In this document: positions 6,799 to 14,888 of the stretch, in pieces | Position numbering within the stretch: the stretch's first letter is position 1 | Layout: each line of letters opens with the position of its first letter | Source: an uncultured Prevotella sp. | Lineage (GTDB): Bacteria > Bacteroidota > Bacteroidia > Bacteroidales > Bacteroidaceae | Direction: 5' to 3' | Assembly (NCBI GenBank): GCA_900543155.1 | Contig: UQQN01000029.1 | Coordinates: forward strand, 1 to 25,901 | Length of the DNA stretch: 25,901 nucleotides | Program-made: the position numbers and the translations under genes | The notes under the pieces: generated by a model | What the model was told of the DNA's origin: nothing | The model's input: the letters and a program-made list of their open reading frames with translations, nothing else | Database searches by the model: none

Positions 6799-9700
6799 AT
6801 GAAAAAGTCTCAGCAAAATAAACCCGGCAAAAGCTGTGCGACACTTGTAATGGCCCTTCCGTTGGCTGTTGCAGGACTCACATTTACACCTCAGGGTGTA
6901 CACGCATTGCCTTTGGCGAGTGGACTTGTGCAAATGTCGGCAACTACAACAGCTGCTTCGACTACAGCAAATCCTATTAAGAGCGCTGCAAAAATCAATC
7001 CTACTACTGTAGAATTGACTTATGCGAATGGTAAACAACTCACTGTCGATTTTTATGGCGACAATATTTTTCGCCTTTTCCGTGATGACAACGGTGGTGT
7101 GGTGCGTGATCCGCAAGCAACACCTCCTGCAAAGATTTTGGTGGAGAATGCACGCCGTAATCCGTTAGCTGTAGATTTGCGTGACGAAAAAGACGGTGTA
7201 GTAATTGCTACAAATCGCATTTCTTTGCGCTTTGACAAAGCAACAGGACTCCTTTCGGTTATCAACATCAAGAATGGCGAAAAGGTAATTGAAAGCGTAC
7301 AACCCGTAAGTTTTGACAAGAGCAGCACTACGCTCACCTTGAAGACTCACGCAGGCGAATACTTCTATGGGGGTGGTGTGCAGAATGGTCGCTTTAGCCA
7401 CAAGGGTAAGAGCATTGCCATTGAAAACACCAATAACTGGGTAGACGGTGGTGTAGCTTCGCCCACTCCTTTCTATTGGAGTACAAAGGGCTATGGTATG
7501 ATGTGGAACACCTTTAAGCCTGGTCGTTATGACTTTGGTGCCACTGAGCAGGACAAGGTGATTCTTTCGCACCAAGAAGACTATCTTGATGCCTTCTTCA
7601 TGGTAGACGAACAACCCGTAGACTTGCTGAATGACTTTTATCAGCTCACAGGTAATCCTGTGTTGTTGCCTAAGTTTGGTTTCTATGAAGGCCACCTTAA
7701 TGCTTACAATCGCGACTATTGGAAAGAGGCTGAAAATGGTTTCATGCTCTACGAAGACGGTAAGCGCTATAACGAAAGCCAAAAGGATAATGGCGGCGTG
7801 AAAGAAAGCTTGAACGGTGAGAAGAACAACTATCAGTTCTCAGCCCGTGCAGCCATTGACCGCTACTTTACAAACGATATGCCCCTTGGATGGTTCCTCC
7901 CGAACGATGGTTATGGAGCTGGCTATGGACAAACTAATTCACTCGATGGCAACATCCAAAACTTGAAGGAGTTTGGTGATTATGCACGTTCAAAGGGTGT
8001 AGAAATTGGTCTTTGGACACAGAGTGACCTCCATCCTAAAGAAGGTATTGAACCTTTGTTGCAACGCGACATTGTGAAAGAAGTGCGCGATGCGGGTGTA
8101 CGTGTGCTTAAAACCGATGTAGCGTGGGTAGGTTATGGCTATTCATTTGGCTTGAATGGTGTAGCAGACGTTGCTGAGGTAATGCCTTACTATGGTTCGA
8201 ACGCACGTCCTTTCATTATCTCGCTTGATGGTTGGGCTGGTACACAGCGTTATGCTGGTATTTGGAGTGGTGACCAAACAGGTGGTGATTGGGAATATAT
8301 TCGTTTCCACATTCCTACATTTATTGGCTCAGGTCTTTCTGGTCAGCCTAACATTACGAGTGACGTAGATGGTATTTTCGGTGGAAAGAACGTGCCTGTA
8401 AATGTGCGTGAATTCCAATGGAAGACCTTTACGCCGATGGAACTCAATATGGACGGTTGGGGTGCAAATCCTAAATATCCTGAGGTGCTTGGCGAACCCG
8501 CTACAAGTATTAACCGTTCGTATCTTAAGCTCAAGAGCGAATTGATGCCTTATACTTATACCATTGCTCGTCAGGCAGTGGACGGTAAGCCTATGATTCG
8601 TGCCATGTTCCTTGACTATCCTAACGACTATACTTTAGGCACTGATACTCAGTATCAGTTTATGTATGGTCCTTCGTTCCTTGTAGCGCCTATCTATAAG
8701 AACACGAAGATGGATAAGGATGGTAACGATGTGCGCAATGGCATTTACTTGCCCGAAGGCAGATGGGTAGACTATTACAATGGCGATGTGTATGAAGGTG
8801 GACGCATTATCAATAACTATGATGCACCTATCTGGAAGTTGCCCGTGTTTGTGAAAGCCGACGCCATTATTCCGATGACGAATCCTAACAATAATCCTAC
8901 TCAAATACGTAAGGATTATCGTGCTTATGAGATTTATGCTACTGCGAATGGTTCGAATGCCTTTAGCCAATATGATGATGATGGCGAAACACAGGCTTAT
9001 CTCAGTGGTCAGTGCACACGTACTGAAATCTCGACTTCAGCCAATGGTAAGGGTAAACTCTTTGTGACAATTAACCCCACATTTGGCAACTATAATGGTT
9101 TTGAAGCTCAGAAAGAAACTGAACTCCGTATCAATGTAAGTAAAGAACCTAAGGGCGTTGGTGCTAAGGTGGGTAAGAAGAGTGTGAAGTTGACCAAGGT
9201 TACTACTTTGGCAGACTTTGAAAAGGGCACAGACGTGTACTTCTATAACGAAAAGCCAAACTTGAACCGTTTCTCTACACCTGGCACGGATGCTGCGAAG
9301 AAGGAAATTTTGAAGAATGCCCAGTTGTTGGTTAAGATTGGTAAGACGGATGTGACTGCCAATTTGATTGACGTGAAGGTAGATGGCTTTGAATTTGCTC
9401 CTGCTGATCGTCAGTTGACACATACTGGTGCTCTTGCTGCTCCTGTGGTAGACTTTACAGAGAAGAATATAGGTGTGTTCAGCCTTACTCCTTCATGGAA
9501 GAAGGTGGACAATGCCGACTTCTATGAAATTGAATATGGCGGTATGCTTTATTCAACCATCCGCGACACTGAGTTTACAATCGATGGTCTGGAAGCAGAA
9601 ACAGATTATGCCTTTAAGGTGCGTGCTGTGAATAAGGATGGCTATTCAGACTGGAGCAAGGTAAGTGCTACGACTAAGAGCAATCCTTTGGAATTTGCCA

Positions 9701-10707
9701 TTAAGAATATCAAGGCGCAGAACTCTGCAGAAGACCAACCTGGTCAGGGCATTGACAAGATGTTCGACTTCGACGAAAAGAGTCCTTGGCATACGAAGTG
9801 GGGTAAGGGTGAAGGCGTACCTGCTGACATCACTATTGACCTCCGCTCTGTAAACAAACTGGATCGTTTGGTATACATTCCTCGCGAAGATGCAGGTAAT
9901 GGTACATTGCTCGCTGGTAGCTTCTCATACAGTAGCGATCGTCAAACTTGGAGCGCTCCGGTTAAGTTTGAATGGGCACAGAATGCTGAACATAAGACAT
10001 TCAACTTTGAGGGTAACCCCGAAGCACGTTATGTGAAGTTGCACCTTGATAAGGCTGTAGGTAACTTTGCTTCAGGTAGTCAGATGTACATCTTCAAGGT
10101 GCCTGGTTCTGAAAGCTTCTTCCAGGGTGATATTAACCACGATAAGCGTATTGATGAGAACGACTTGACTTCTTACATGAACTATACTGGTTTGCGTAAG
10201 GGCGATAGCGACTTTGACTATGTGAGCGCTGGTGATATCAACAAGAATGGCTTGATTGATGCTTACGATATCTCATGCGTAACAACCGAACTTGATGGTG
10301 GCGTACGTAACTCTAACGACAAGGTGAAGGGTAGCCTTGTGCTCACTCCGAACAAGAGGACTTATGCTGCTGGCGATATGGTAGAAATTACTGTAAGTGG
10401 CAAGGGCTTGCACTATGTAAATGGTTTGAGCTTTGCACTTCCTTATAGCACCGACGAGTTTGAGTATGTAGGTACTGAGTTGCTCAATATGAAGGATATG
10501 GTGAACCTTACTTACGATCGTTTGCACACGAATGGTCAGAAGGAATTGTTCCCCACCTTTGTGAACCGTGGTAATAACTTCCTCCTTGATGAAGGCGATA
10601 ACAATCTCTTTGTTATCAAGTTCAAGGCTAAGAAGGCTGGTAAGTTCAACCTTAAGGCTAAGGACGGCATGTTGGTAGACCGCAACCTCGGTACGGTAAA
10701 ATTCTAA
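6799..10707 (+). CDS. Secreted GH31 glycosidase with FN3, CBM32-like, dockerin and cohesin-like domains
   Basis: A large (1302-residue) exported glycoside hydrolase family 31 enzyme that probably cleaves alpha-linked sugars from host or dietary glycans. I chose ATG 6799, where a basic, hydrophobic signal peptide begins; the frame opens 15 codons earlier. In order: signal peptide to about residue 40; N-terminal beta domain with the EYFYGGGVQNG motif; catalytic barrel with nucleophile candidate D440 in VLKTDVAW and acid/base candidate D492 in IWSGDQTGG; beta domains; FN3 about 880-965; F5/8C (CBM32)-like about 966-1108; two dockerin-type calcium repeats (GDINHDKRIDENDL near 1110 and GDINKNGLIDAYDI near 1145); and a cohesin-like beta domain about 1177-1302. 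This layout recalls the GH31 alpha-N-acetylgalactosaminidase group acting on mucin-type glycans, but the substrate is inference. There is no lipobox. Confidence 0.85.
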   Translation: MKKSQQNKPGKSCATLVMALPLAVAGLTFTPQGVHALPLASGLVQMSATTTAASTTANPIKSAAKINPTTVELTYANGKQLTVDFYGDNIFRLFRDDNGGVVRDPQATPPAKILVENARRNPLAVDLRDEKDGVVIATNRISLRFDKATGLLSVINIKNGEKVIESVQPVSFDKSSTTLTLKTHAGEYFYGGGVQNGRFSHKGKSIAIENTNNWVDGGVASPTPFYWSTKGYGMMWNTFKPGRYDFGATEQDKVILSHQEDYLDAFFMVDEQPVDLLNDFYQLTGNPVLLPKFGFYEGHLNAYNRDYWKEAENGFMLYEDGKRYNESQKDNGGVKESLNGEKNNYQFSARAAIDRYFTNDMPLGWFLPNDGYGAGYGQTNSLDGNIQNLKEFGDYARSKGVEIGLWTQSDLHPKEGIEPLLQRDIVKEVRDAGVRVLKTDVAWVGYGYSFGLNGVADVAEVMPYYGSNARPFIISLDGWAGTQRYAGIWSGDQTGGDWEYIRFHIPTFIGSGLSGQPNITSDVDGIFGGKNVPVNVREFQWKTFTPMELNMDGWGANPKYPEVLGEPATSINRSYLKLKSELMPYTYTIARQAVDGKPMIRAMFLDYPNDYTLGTDTQYQFMYGPSFLVAPIYKNTKMDKDGNDVRNGIYLPEGRWVDYYNGDVYEGGRIINNYDAPIWKLPVFVKADAIIPMTNPNNNPTQIRKDYRAYEIYATANGSNAFSQYDDDGETQAYLSGQCTRTEISTSANGKGKLFVTINPTFGNYNGFEAQKETELRINVSKEPKGVGAKVGKKSVKLTKVTTLADFEKGTDVYFYNEKPNLNRFSTPGTDAAKKEILKNAQLLVKIGKTDVTANLIDVKVDGFEFAPADRQLTHTGALAAPVVDFTEKNIGVFSLTPSWKKVDNADFYEIEYGGMLYSTIRDTEFTIDGLEAETDYAFKVRAVNKDGYSDWSKVSATTKSNPLEFAIKNIKAQNSAEDQPGQGIDKMFDFDEKSPWHTKWGKGEGVPADITIDLRSVNKLDRLVYIPREDAGNGTLLAGSFSYSSDRQTWSAPVKFEWAQNAEHKTFNFEGNPEARYVKLHLDKAVGNFASGSQMYIFKVPGSESFFQGDINHDKRIDENDLTSYMNYTGLRKGDSDFDYVSAGDINKNGLIDAYDISCVTTELDGGVRNSNDKVKGSLVLTPNKRTYAAGDMVEITVSGKGLHYVNGLSFALPYSTDEFEYVGTELLNMKDMVNLTYDRLHTNGQKELFPTFVNRGNNFLLDEGDNNLFVIKFKAKKAGKFNLKAKDGMLVDRNLGTVKF

Positions 10708-10724
10708 TATGTTCGATAAATAAA

Positions 10725-10765
10725 AAATTCCCATTACAAGGCGAAGGCTTTGTGGTGGGGATTTT
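10725..10765 (+). terminator. Terminator hairpin after the GH31 gene
   Basis: AAAATTCCCATTACAAGGC (10725 onward) pairs along its whole length with GGCTTTGTGGTGGGGATTTT, allowing G-U pairs, around a short GAA loop. The T-tail (ATTTTGAATTTT) is moderate. Confidence 0.7.
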
Positions 10766-10842
10766 GAATTTTAGAGGTAGGGGATGCGTTACACGCTTCA
10801 AAAAAACGGCAGTGTTATAATCCTTATGTCTTTAAAAATGTA

Positions 10843-10850
10843 TACTTTTG
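10843..10850 (+). promoter_or_regulatory. -7 box of the DUF4384 gene
   Basis: TACTTTTG fits TAnnTTTG and lies 40 bp before the ATG at 10891. No convincing -33 element is seen. Confidence 0.5.
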
Positions 10851-10890
10851 TAGGCGAGAGATGATGGTATAAACCTAAAAATTACAAGAA

Positions 10891-11772
10891 ATGAAACAAC
10901 CTATATTACTCCGTATGAGCATGCTGCTTCTCTTTACCCTATGTATGCTTGTAAGCTTTGCGCAGAAAGTGGTAACAGTTGAGGCTGAATTTACATTTCC
11001 TGCTCCGTTAAACATGAGTCCGATAGAGGCGAAGGCACAGGCTTTGCATCAAGCCAAGGTGAAGGCTTTGGCAGATAAGTTTGGCACTACAATTTCGCAA
11101 GTAAACTCTTCGTATGAGAAGGAAAAAAATGGCAAACTGACAGACAAATTCCTTTCGCTGTCGGAAGATGAGGTGCGTGGTGAATGGATTGAAACTTTGG
11201 GTACACCAGCGTATAAACTCGAAATGACCGATAATGCCTTGCTTGTTACTGTAAAGGTGAAGGGACGTGCACGCGCCATAAAGCACGCTGCTGTAAATCT
11301 TAGTGTAAAGACTTTGCGCAATGGCACGGATGACGCCTTCGAGACAACAGAGTTTAAAGATGGCGATGACATTTATTTGTCATTTCAATCGCCTATAAAT
11401 GGTTATTGCTTGGCATATTTGGTAGACGAGGCGCAAACGGCTTATTGCCTTTTGCCTTATCGCAATCAAACAACAGGGAGTTTCCCCGTAAAAGCAAATA
11501 AGCACTATGTGTTCTTCTCTGAAGAAAAGGCTACGGATATCTCACCTCAAATAGTAGATGCTTATACGTTATCGGCTGTTGATGAGCGAGAATTTAATCG
11601 TCTGTATGTTATTTTCTCGCCCAACGAATTTGCTAAGGCTATAGATAAAAGTTCAAGCGATTTGTTACCACGCGAAACTACATTTGAGGCTTTCCAAAAA
11701 TGGCTTTCGCATTGTCGCAAGGCTGACGAGAAGATGACGGTGGTGGTGAAGAATTTGGTTATTTGTAAGTAA
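10891..11772 (+). CDS. Exported DUF4384 domain protein
   Basis: A 293-residue exported protein of unknown biochemical role. The signal peptide (about residues 1-24, ending SFA before QK) points to the periplasm or envelope. Residues about 28-130 form an alpha/beta region (IEAKAQALHQAKVKALADKFGTTIS, then LLVTVKVKGRARAI) resembling the small N-terminal domains of FlgT-like envelope proteins; that comparison is inference. Residues about 157-210 (DDIYLSFQSPINGYCLAYLVDEAQTAYCLLPYRN ... KHYVFFS) match the DUF4384 beta-sandwich pattern, often found in regulatory or surface-stress proteins. It has its own promoter box and follows the GH31 terminator, so it is a separate unit. Stop at 11770-11772. Confidence 0.8.
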   Translation: MKQPILLRMSMLLLFTLCMLVSFAQKVVTVEAEFTFPAPLNMSPIEAKAQALHQAKVKALADKFGTTISQVNSSYEKEKNGKLTDKFLSLSEDEVRGEWIETLGTPAYKLEMTDNALLVTVKVKGRARAIKHAAVNLSVKTLRNGTDDAFETTEFKDGDDIYLSFQSPINGYCLAYLVDEAQTAYCLLPYRNQTTGSFPVKANKHYVFFSEEKATDISPQIVDAYTLSAVDEREFNRLYVIFSPNEFAKAIDKSSSDLLPRETTFEAFQKWLSHCRKADEKMTVVVKNLVICK

Positions 11773-11780
11773 TAGTAATG

Positions 11781-11969
11781 CTTGCACTAACACTGTTTCA
11801 TGAAGTTAGGCTGCGGCTCAACAATGAAAATAAAAATACATTTTTCTTTTCATTATGCTCGCCTTGCACTAACACTGTTTCACGAAGTTAGGCTGCGACT
11901 CGACAATAAAAATAAAAAACCTTTGGCTTTTTATTTTGTATTGCTCTCGCCTTGCACTAACTTTGCACA
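11781..11969 (+). repeat. Tandem 82-88 bp hairpin repeats (two full units and a third partial)
   Basis: Three unit heads start at 11781, 11863 and 11951 with cttgcactaa. The first two share a head of about 45 nt (with GAAGTTAGGCTGCG inside, few changes), then an A/T-rich hairpin of different sequence in each: AATGAAAA/TTTTCATT (11823-11830 with 11847-11854) and AAAATAAAAA/TTTTTATTTT (11909-11918 with 11928-11937). Each unit ends in TGCT(CT)CGC. The third unit is cut to about 19 nt and carries the promoter box of the next gene. Confidence 0.85.
11935..11965 (+). promoter_or_regulatory. Promoter of the acidic membrane protein gene, inside the repeat
   Basis: TTTG at 11935-11938 and TAACTTTG at 11958-11965 are 19 nt apart, a full match to the Bacteroidetes promoter pattern. 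The -33 element overlaps the right arm of the unit-2 hairpin. In repeat units 1 and 2 the aligned -7 position reads TAACACTG, so only the last copy is a good promoter. Confidence 0.75.
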
Positions 11970-11988
11970 ATAAAAAACGAGAGTAAGA

Positions 11989-12798
11989 ATGAACGAAGAA
12001 AACGATAAAACAAAAGATATTGACGAGGTTGTTGCTGATACCGAAAAATCCGAGCCTTTGGAAGAATCTGATGTAAACGATGCAGAAGAAGATTTGGAGG
12101 AGGAACAGGATGATTTGGAAGATGAATCGGAACCTGCTCTAGAGGGTTTGCATGCATTAGACTTTACACCAAGCGAAAGTAGTACAACAAATATTCCGCC
12201 TCGATTGCCAGAAGGCTTTTCGTATAACCAAACGCAACCCACAGTTACACGAAAAAAGTCAAAAAAGAAGCAACCGAAGGTTGCTGAGAATGTAGTTACA
12301 GTTGATACAGATAAGCCTTTACGTTCAGAACCAAGCACTGTACGTAGTCGAAAATATCGCACACATCGCCCTAATAGAGCCATGTTAAAAGCTCAGTTGT
12401 GGTGGAGTCGTTATAAATGGTGGGCTACAGGTGGTGTCGTGGTTTTGGCAATGGGAGTAACGTATTCTTTTTGGGGAGAGAGATTGGGACAGTTAATGCA
12501 ACCAAAGGAGGAAACGCCTGTTGTTGCTGCCGACACGATCTTGCCAACAAAAGACACTACGGCTGTTGATACCTTGAATACCGTACCTCAACTTACGCAT
12601 GAAGATAGTATTCGTATACAAGACTCTGTGCGTCATGCTCGGTGGGTGTATTATCAACGTAGACGCAGACAAGAAGCAGCTAGGGCGCAGGAAGAACAAA
12701 ATAATGGAGATCTCACACAGGAGCAAAATGGTACAACCACTACAACTCCTACAACTCCTACAACCACACATACCACACATGGTGATAGTGTACATTAA
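11989..12798 (+). CDS. Acidic single-pass membrane protein of unknown function
   Basis: I do not recognise this 269-residue protein. It has a very acidic N-terminus (about residues 1-50, rich in Glu and Asp), a Ser/Thr/Pro linker, a basic stretch (RKKSKKKQPK at 89-98 and RSRKYRTHRPNR around 119-130), one membrane helix about 146-163 followed by an extracytoplasmic part, and a positively charged helix (WVYYQRRRRQEAARAQEEQ about 219-237). It ends in a Thr-rich tail made of 9-bp DNA repeats (12733-12768). There is no signal peptide, so a cytoplasmic acidic/basic N-half and an exported C-half is likely. It has its own promoter, and a strong terminator follows at once. The low-complexity parts make homology search weak. 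Confidence 0.75.
   Translation: MNEENDKTKDIDEVVADTEKSEPLEESDVNDAEEDLEEEQDDLEDESEPALEGLHALDFTPSESSTTNIPPRLPEGFSYNQTQPTVTRKKSKKKQPKVAENVVTVDTDKPLRSEPSTVRSRKYRTHRPNRAMLKAQLWWSRYKWWATGGVVVLAMGVTYSFWGERLGQLMQPKEETPVVAADTILPTKDTTAVDTLNTVPQLTHEDSIRIQDSVRHARWVYYQRRRRQEAARAQEEQNNGDLTQEQNGTTTTTPTTPTTTHTTHGDSVH
12733..12768 (+). repeat. In-frame 9-bp coding repeats (Thr-Thr-Pro/Thr)
   Basis: acaaccact, acaactcct, acaactcct and acaaccaca are consecutive 9-mers that encode Thr-rich triplets at the C-terminus of the acidic membrane protein. Any slippage would stay in frame. Confidence 0.75.
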
Positions 12799-12840
12799 AA
12801 AAATAGACCACATTCTGAAAAGAGTGTGGTCTATTTTTTT
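12797..12840. terminator. Bidirectional terminator between convergent genes
   Basis: AAAAAAATAGACCACA (12797-12812) pairs with TGTGGTCTATTTTTTT (12825-12840), and the stem continues inward through TTCT/AGAG to a GAAA loop. It has T-tracts in both directions. It separates the acidic membrane protein gene (+) from the OmpA gene (-). Confidence 0.93.
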
Positions 12841-12856
12841 AGGAAACTATTTTTGA

Positions 12857-14020
12857 TTACTTAGTTTCGTTGATAGTACAGATACTTACGCGGTTCCAGT
12901 CATTTTCTGAGAACATATTGCCTACACCTTGACCTTCTGCATTGATGCGGCTTGCGGCAATCTTATACTTGTTAACGAGAATAGTCTTTACGGCTTCGGC
13001 ACGGGCCTTAGCAATGCGAGCATTCACTTCAGCGCTACCTTCGGGTGAAGCATAACCCTTGATGTCGACGGTGCTATTCTTGTGGTTCTTCAAGAATGTA
13101 GCTACGCGTTCAACATTAGGAAGTTGTGAAGCATCTACAACGCTCTTTCCTTGACGGAATGTTACAGTCTGTTCGAGCGAACTGAAGTTGTTTGTGATAG
13201 TTTTAGTTTCGGTCTTGATTGTGGGCTTTTGGTTGCGAGCTTCGTTAAGCTGCTGCTGCAAGTTGCGATTATCAGCATTAGCCTTAGCAATCTGACCGTC
13301 CTTTTCATTAACTTGAGCACGGAGATCGTTGATCTTAGCGTTCAAACCATCAACTTCTGCTTGGTCGTAAGCCTTGATGAATGTCATGTAGTGCTTACCA
13401 TTGCTCTTATTCTTGAAGTGGTAAGCTACACCAGCCATGAGTTCGAAGGCAGCCATATCCTTATTGGTTAAGCTGGGTTCAATTACGTTGAAGTTTTTGT
13501 CGCTGCTCATGTTGAGCACAAGTGAAGGCTTGATGCCAATGGTCCATGCCTTTTGTTCGCCCAAATTGAAATTGAAGTTCAAACCGTATTTACTTGTCAA
13601 GTAATCGTAGTCGTTGCGTACGGTTGAGGGATAGTAGTTACGACCCCATCCACAACCAACAGCAAGTTCTGCTTCGAAAGTACGAGGCACACCCTTGTAA
13701 CCAAGGAAAATATTAGAGAGGTTAAGACGACCCATCAATGTTACGTTGGTAGCGTCGAAGATGTTCTTGCTAGGAGTAACATTGTTGGCTGCTGTGAGCT
13801 GTGCGCCCAAACCAAAGATAGGAGTAATCTGCTTGTTGATCTCTACACCGTAAGTAGCGCGAACATCCTTGATGTAATCTGAGTTAGTAGCGGGCACAAT
13901 GCCACCACCTACGATACCTACAGACCAATTGTCAAAGAAACGAGAACCTTGAACAGTTTTCTGTGCATTTGCTGTGAGCACCGCTGCGCCCATAACAACA
14001 ATAGTAAATAATTTTTTCAT
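12857..14020 (-). CDS. OmpA family outer membrane protein
   Basis: An abundant-type outer membrane porin/anchor of 387 residues. The signal peptide (MKKLFTIVVMGAAVLTANA, cleaved before QK) precedes a beta-barrel with glycine and aromatic girdles, about residues 30-205. Next is a short coiled coil about 222-265 (AEVDGLNAKINDLRAQVNEKDGQIAKANADNRNLQQQ), then a C-terminal OmpA peptidoglycan-associating domain about 284-385. The core of that domain is IKGYASPEGSAEVNARIAKARAEAV: the Arg expected to contact diaminopimelate is present (R340), while the usual TD ahead of it is AS, so the classical ligand Asp is absent. It is transcribed on its own, with a long leader and two promoter-like boxes upstream. 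Confidence 0.93.
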   Translation of the reverse strand: MKKLFTIVVMGAAVLTANAQKTVQGSRFFDNWSVGIVGGGIVPATNSDYIKDVRATYGVEINKQITPIFGLGAQLTAANNVTPSKNIFDATNVTLMGRLNLSNIFLGYKGVPRTFEAELAVGCGWGRNYYPSTVRNDYDYLTSKYGLNFNFNLGEQKAWTIGIKPSLVLNMSSDKNFNVIEPSLTNKDMAAFELMAGVAYHFKNKSNGKHYMTFIKAYDQAEVDGLNAKINDLRAQVNEKDGQIAKANADNRNLQQQLNEARNQKPTIKTETKTITNNFSSLEQTVTFRQGKSVVDASQLPNVERVATFLKNHKNSTVDIKGYASPEGSAEVNARIAKARAEAVKTILVNKYKIAASRINAEGQGVGNMFSENDWNRVSICTINETK

Positions 14021-14084
14021 TTTGTATGTGTTTAAATGAAGGATAATTTTTCGGGATAGTAGTGTTGCCTATTTGTTGATAGTA

Positions 14085-14147
14085 CAAACTTATGCCGAAT
14101 GTGATTCTGAAAAATGTTTTTAAACCATTATTTCGATGGCAAAAATA
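14085..14147 (-). promoter_or_regulatory. Two promoter-like boxes upstream of the OmpA gene
   Basis: On the minus strand TAAGTTTG (14085-14092) and TATTTTTG (14140-14147) both fit TAnnTTTG. The second has TTGG about 20 nt further upstream. Transcription from them would give leaders of roughly 60 and 110 nt. The rest of 14021-14341 is A/T-rich intergenic DNA with a further + strand promoter. Confidence 0.5.
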
Positions 14148-14229
14148 CACACTTTTTTAAATTATTGCCAATAAAATGTGCTTAAATAGTAATTATAGAG
14201 CAATTTTTTGGAAATTACGACCTATAAAC

Positions 14230-14260
14230 TTGGTCAATCCAAAGCTAAAAGTTACTTTTG
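14230..14260 (+). promoter_or_regulatory. Promoter of the DUF3467 gene
   Basis: TTGG at 14230-14233 and TACTTTTG at 14253-14260 are 19 nt apart. The start codon is 82 bp downstream. Confidence 0.6.
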
Positions 14261-14341
14261 TGGTGTGATAAATGAGATTGTATTCTACTTCACAAACGAA
14301 ATAACATCTACAAATTAAACTAATAAAAAAGATTTTTACCA

Positions 14342-14671
14342 ATGGCAAATCAAGAACCCAATGACGGTCAGTTGAAGATCGAACTTTCACCCGAAGTGGC
14401 AGAAGGTATTTACGCTAATCTTGCTATCATCACTCACTCAAGCGCTGAGGTAGTTATGGACTTTATCCGTGTACTTCCTGGTGTACCCAAGGCAAATGTT
14501 AAGAGCCGCATCATCTTGGCTCCTGAGCACGCTAAGCGTCTCCTTTTTGCTTTGCAAGACAATGTACAGAAGTACGAAAAGGCTTTTGGTCCTATCAATC
14601 TTCCTGGTGCAGAAGCTCCTGCTGAAGAAGGTGGTCGCACAGCTACTCCCTTCGGTGTACCCGAAGCTTAA
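14342..14671 (+). CDS. DUF3467 family protein
   Basis: A small (109-residue) cytosolic protein of the DUF3467 family, common in Bacteroidetes and of unknown function. The body (LKIELSPEVAEGIYANLAIITHSSAEVVMDFIRVLPGVPKANVKSRIILAPEHAKRLLFALQDNVQKYEKAFG) is an alpha/beta unit matching the family along its length, with a short disordered tail. From memory, family members often sit next to rpoC in Bacteroidales; here the gene is alone, with its own promoter and terminator. Start ATG at 14342 follows an A/T-rich leader. No enzymatic motif is seen. Confidence 0.88.
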   Translation: MANQEPNDGQLKIELSPEVAEGIYANLAIITHSSAEVVMDFIRVLPGVPKANVKSRIILAPEHAKRLLFALQDNVQKYEKAFGPINLPGAEAPAEEGGRTATPFGVPEA

Positions 14672-14694
14672 TTCGTGAGTTTTTAAATAATAGC

Positions 14695-14750
14695 CAGAGA
14701 GGGTGTGTCAGCAAGGTGCCATGTGTACCCTGTTGATTCACTCTCTTTTT
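14695..14750 (+). terminator. Terminator after the DUF3467 gene
   Basis: AGAGAG (14696-14701) pairs with CTCTCT (14741-14746) and an inner stem joins TCAGCAAGGT with ACCCTGTTGA (one mismatch), followed by a five-T run. The left arm contains GAGGGTGTGTCA, which recurs in a hairpin at 25819. Confidence 0.75.
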
Positions 14751-14888
14751 GTATGCGTGAAATCTGAAGGTTGGGTGCAGACAATCTGTTGGAGCATAAG
14801 TGGGTATTTAAAATAAAATTAGAAAATATGCAATATGCATCCCTAATACAAAACCTTTAACAACTTATGTAACGAAAACATATCAATT

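Noticed and set aside
11781..11969. CRISPR array
   Set aside because: Only two full units occur, their variable parts are self-complementary hairpins, and no cas genes are nearby.
11931..12383. 150-codon minus-strand frame rich in Ser and Phe
   Set aside because: It is the antisense of the acidic Glu/Asp-rich N-terminus (Glu codons read backward as Ser/Phe) and crosses the promoter and repeat.
14469..14678. 69-codon + frame inside the DUF3467 gene
   Set aside because: It is a shifted-frame shadow of a clear family member; no own start signal.
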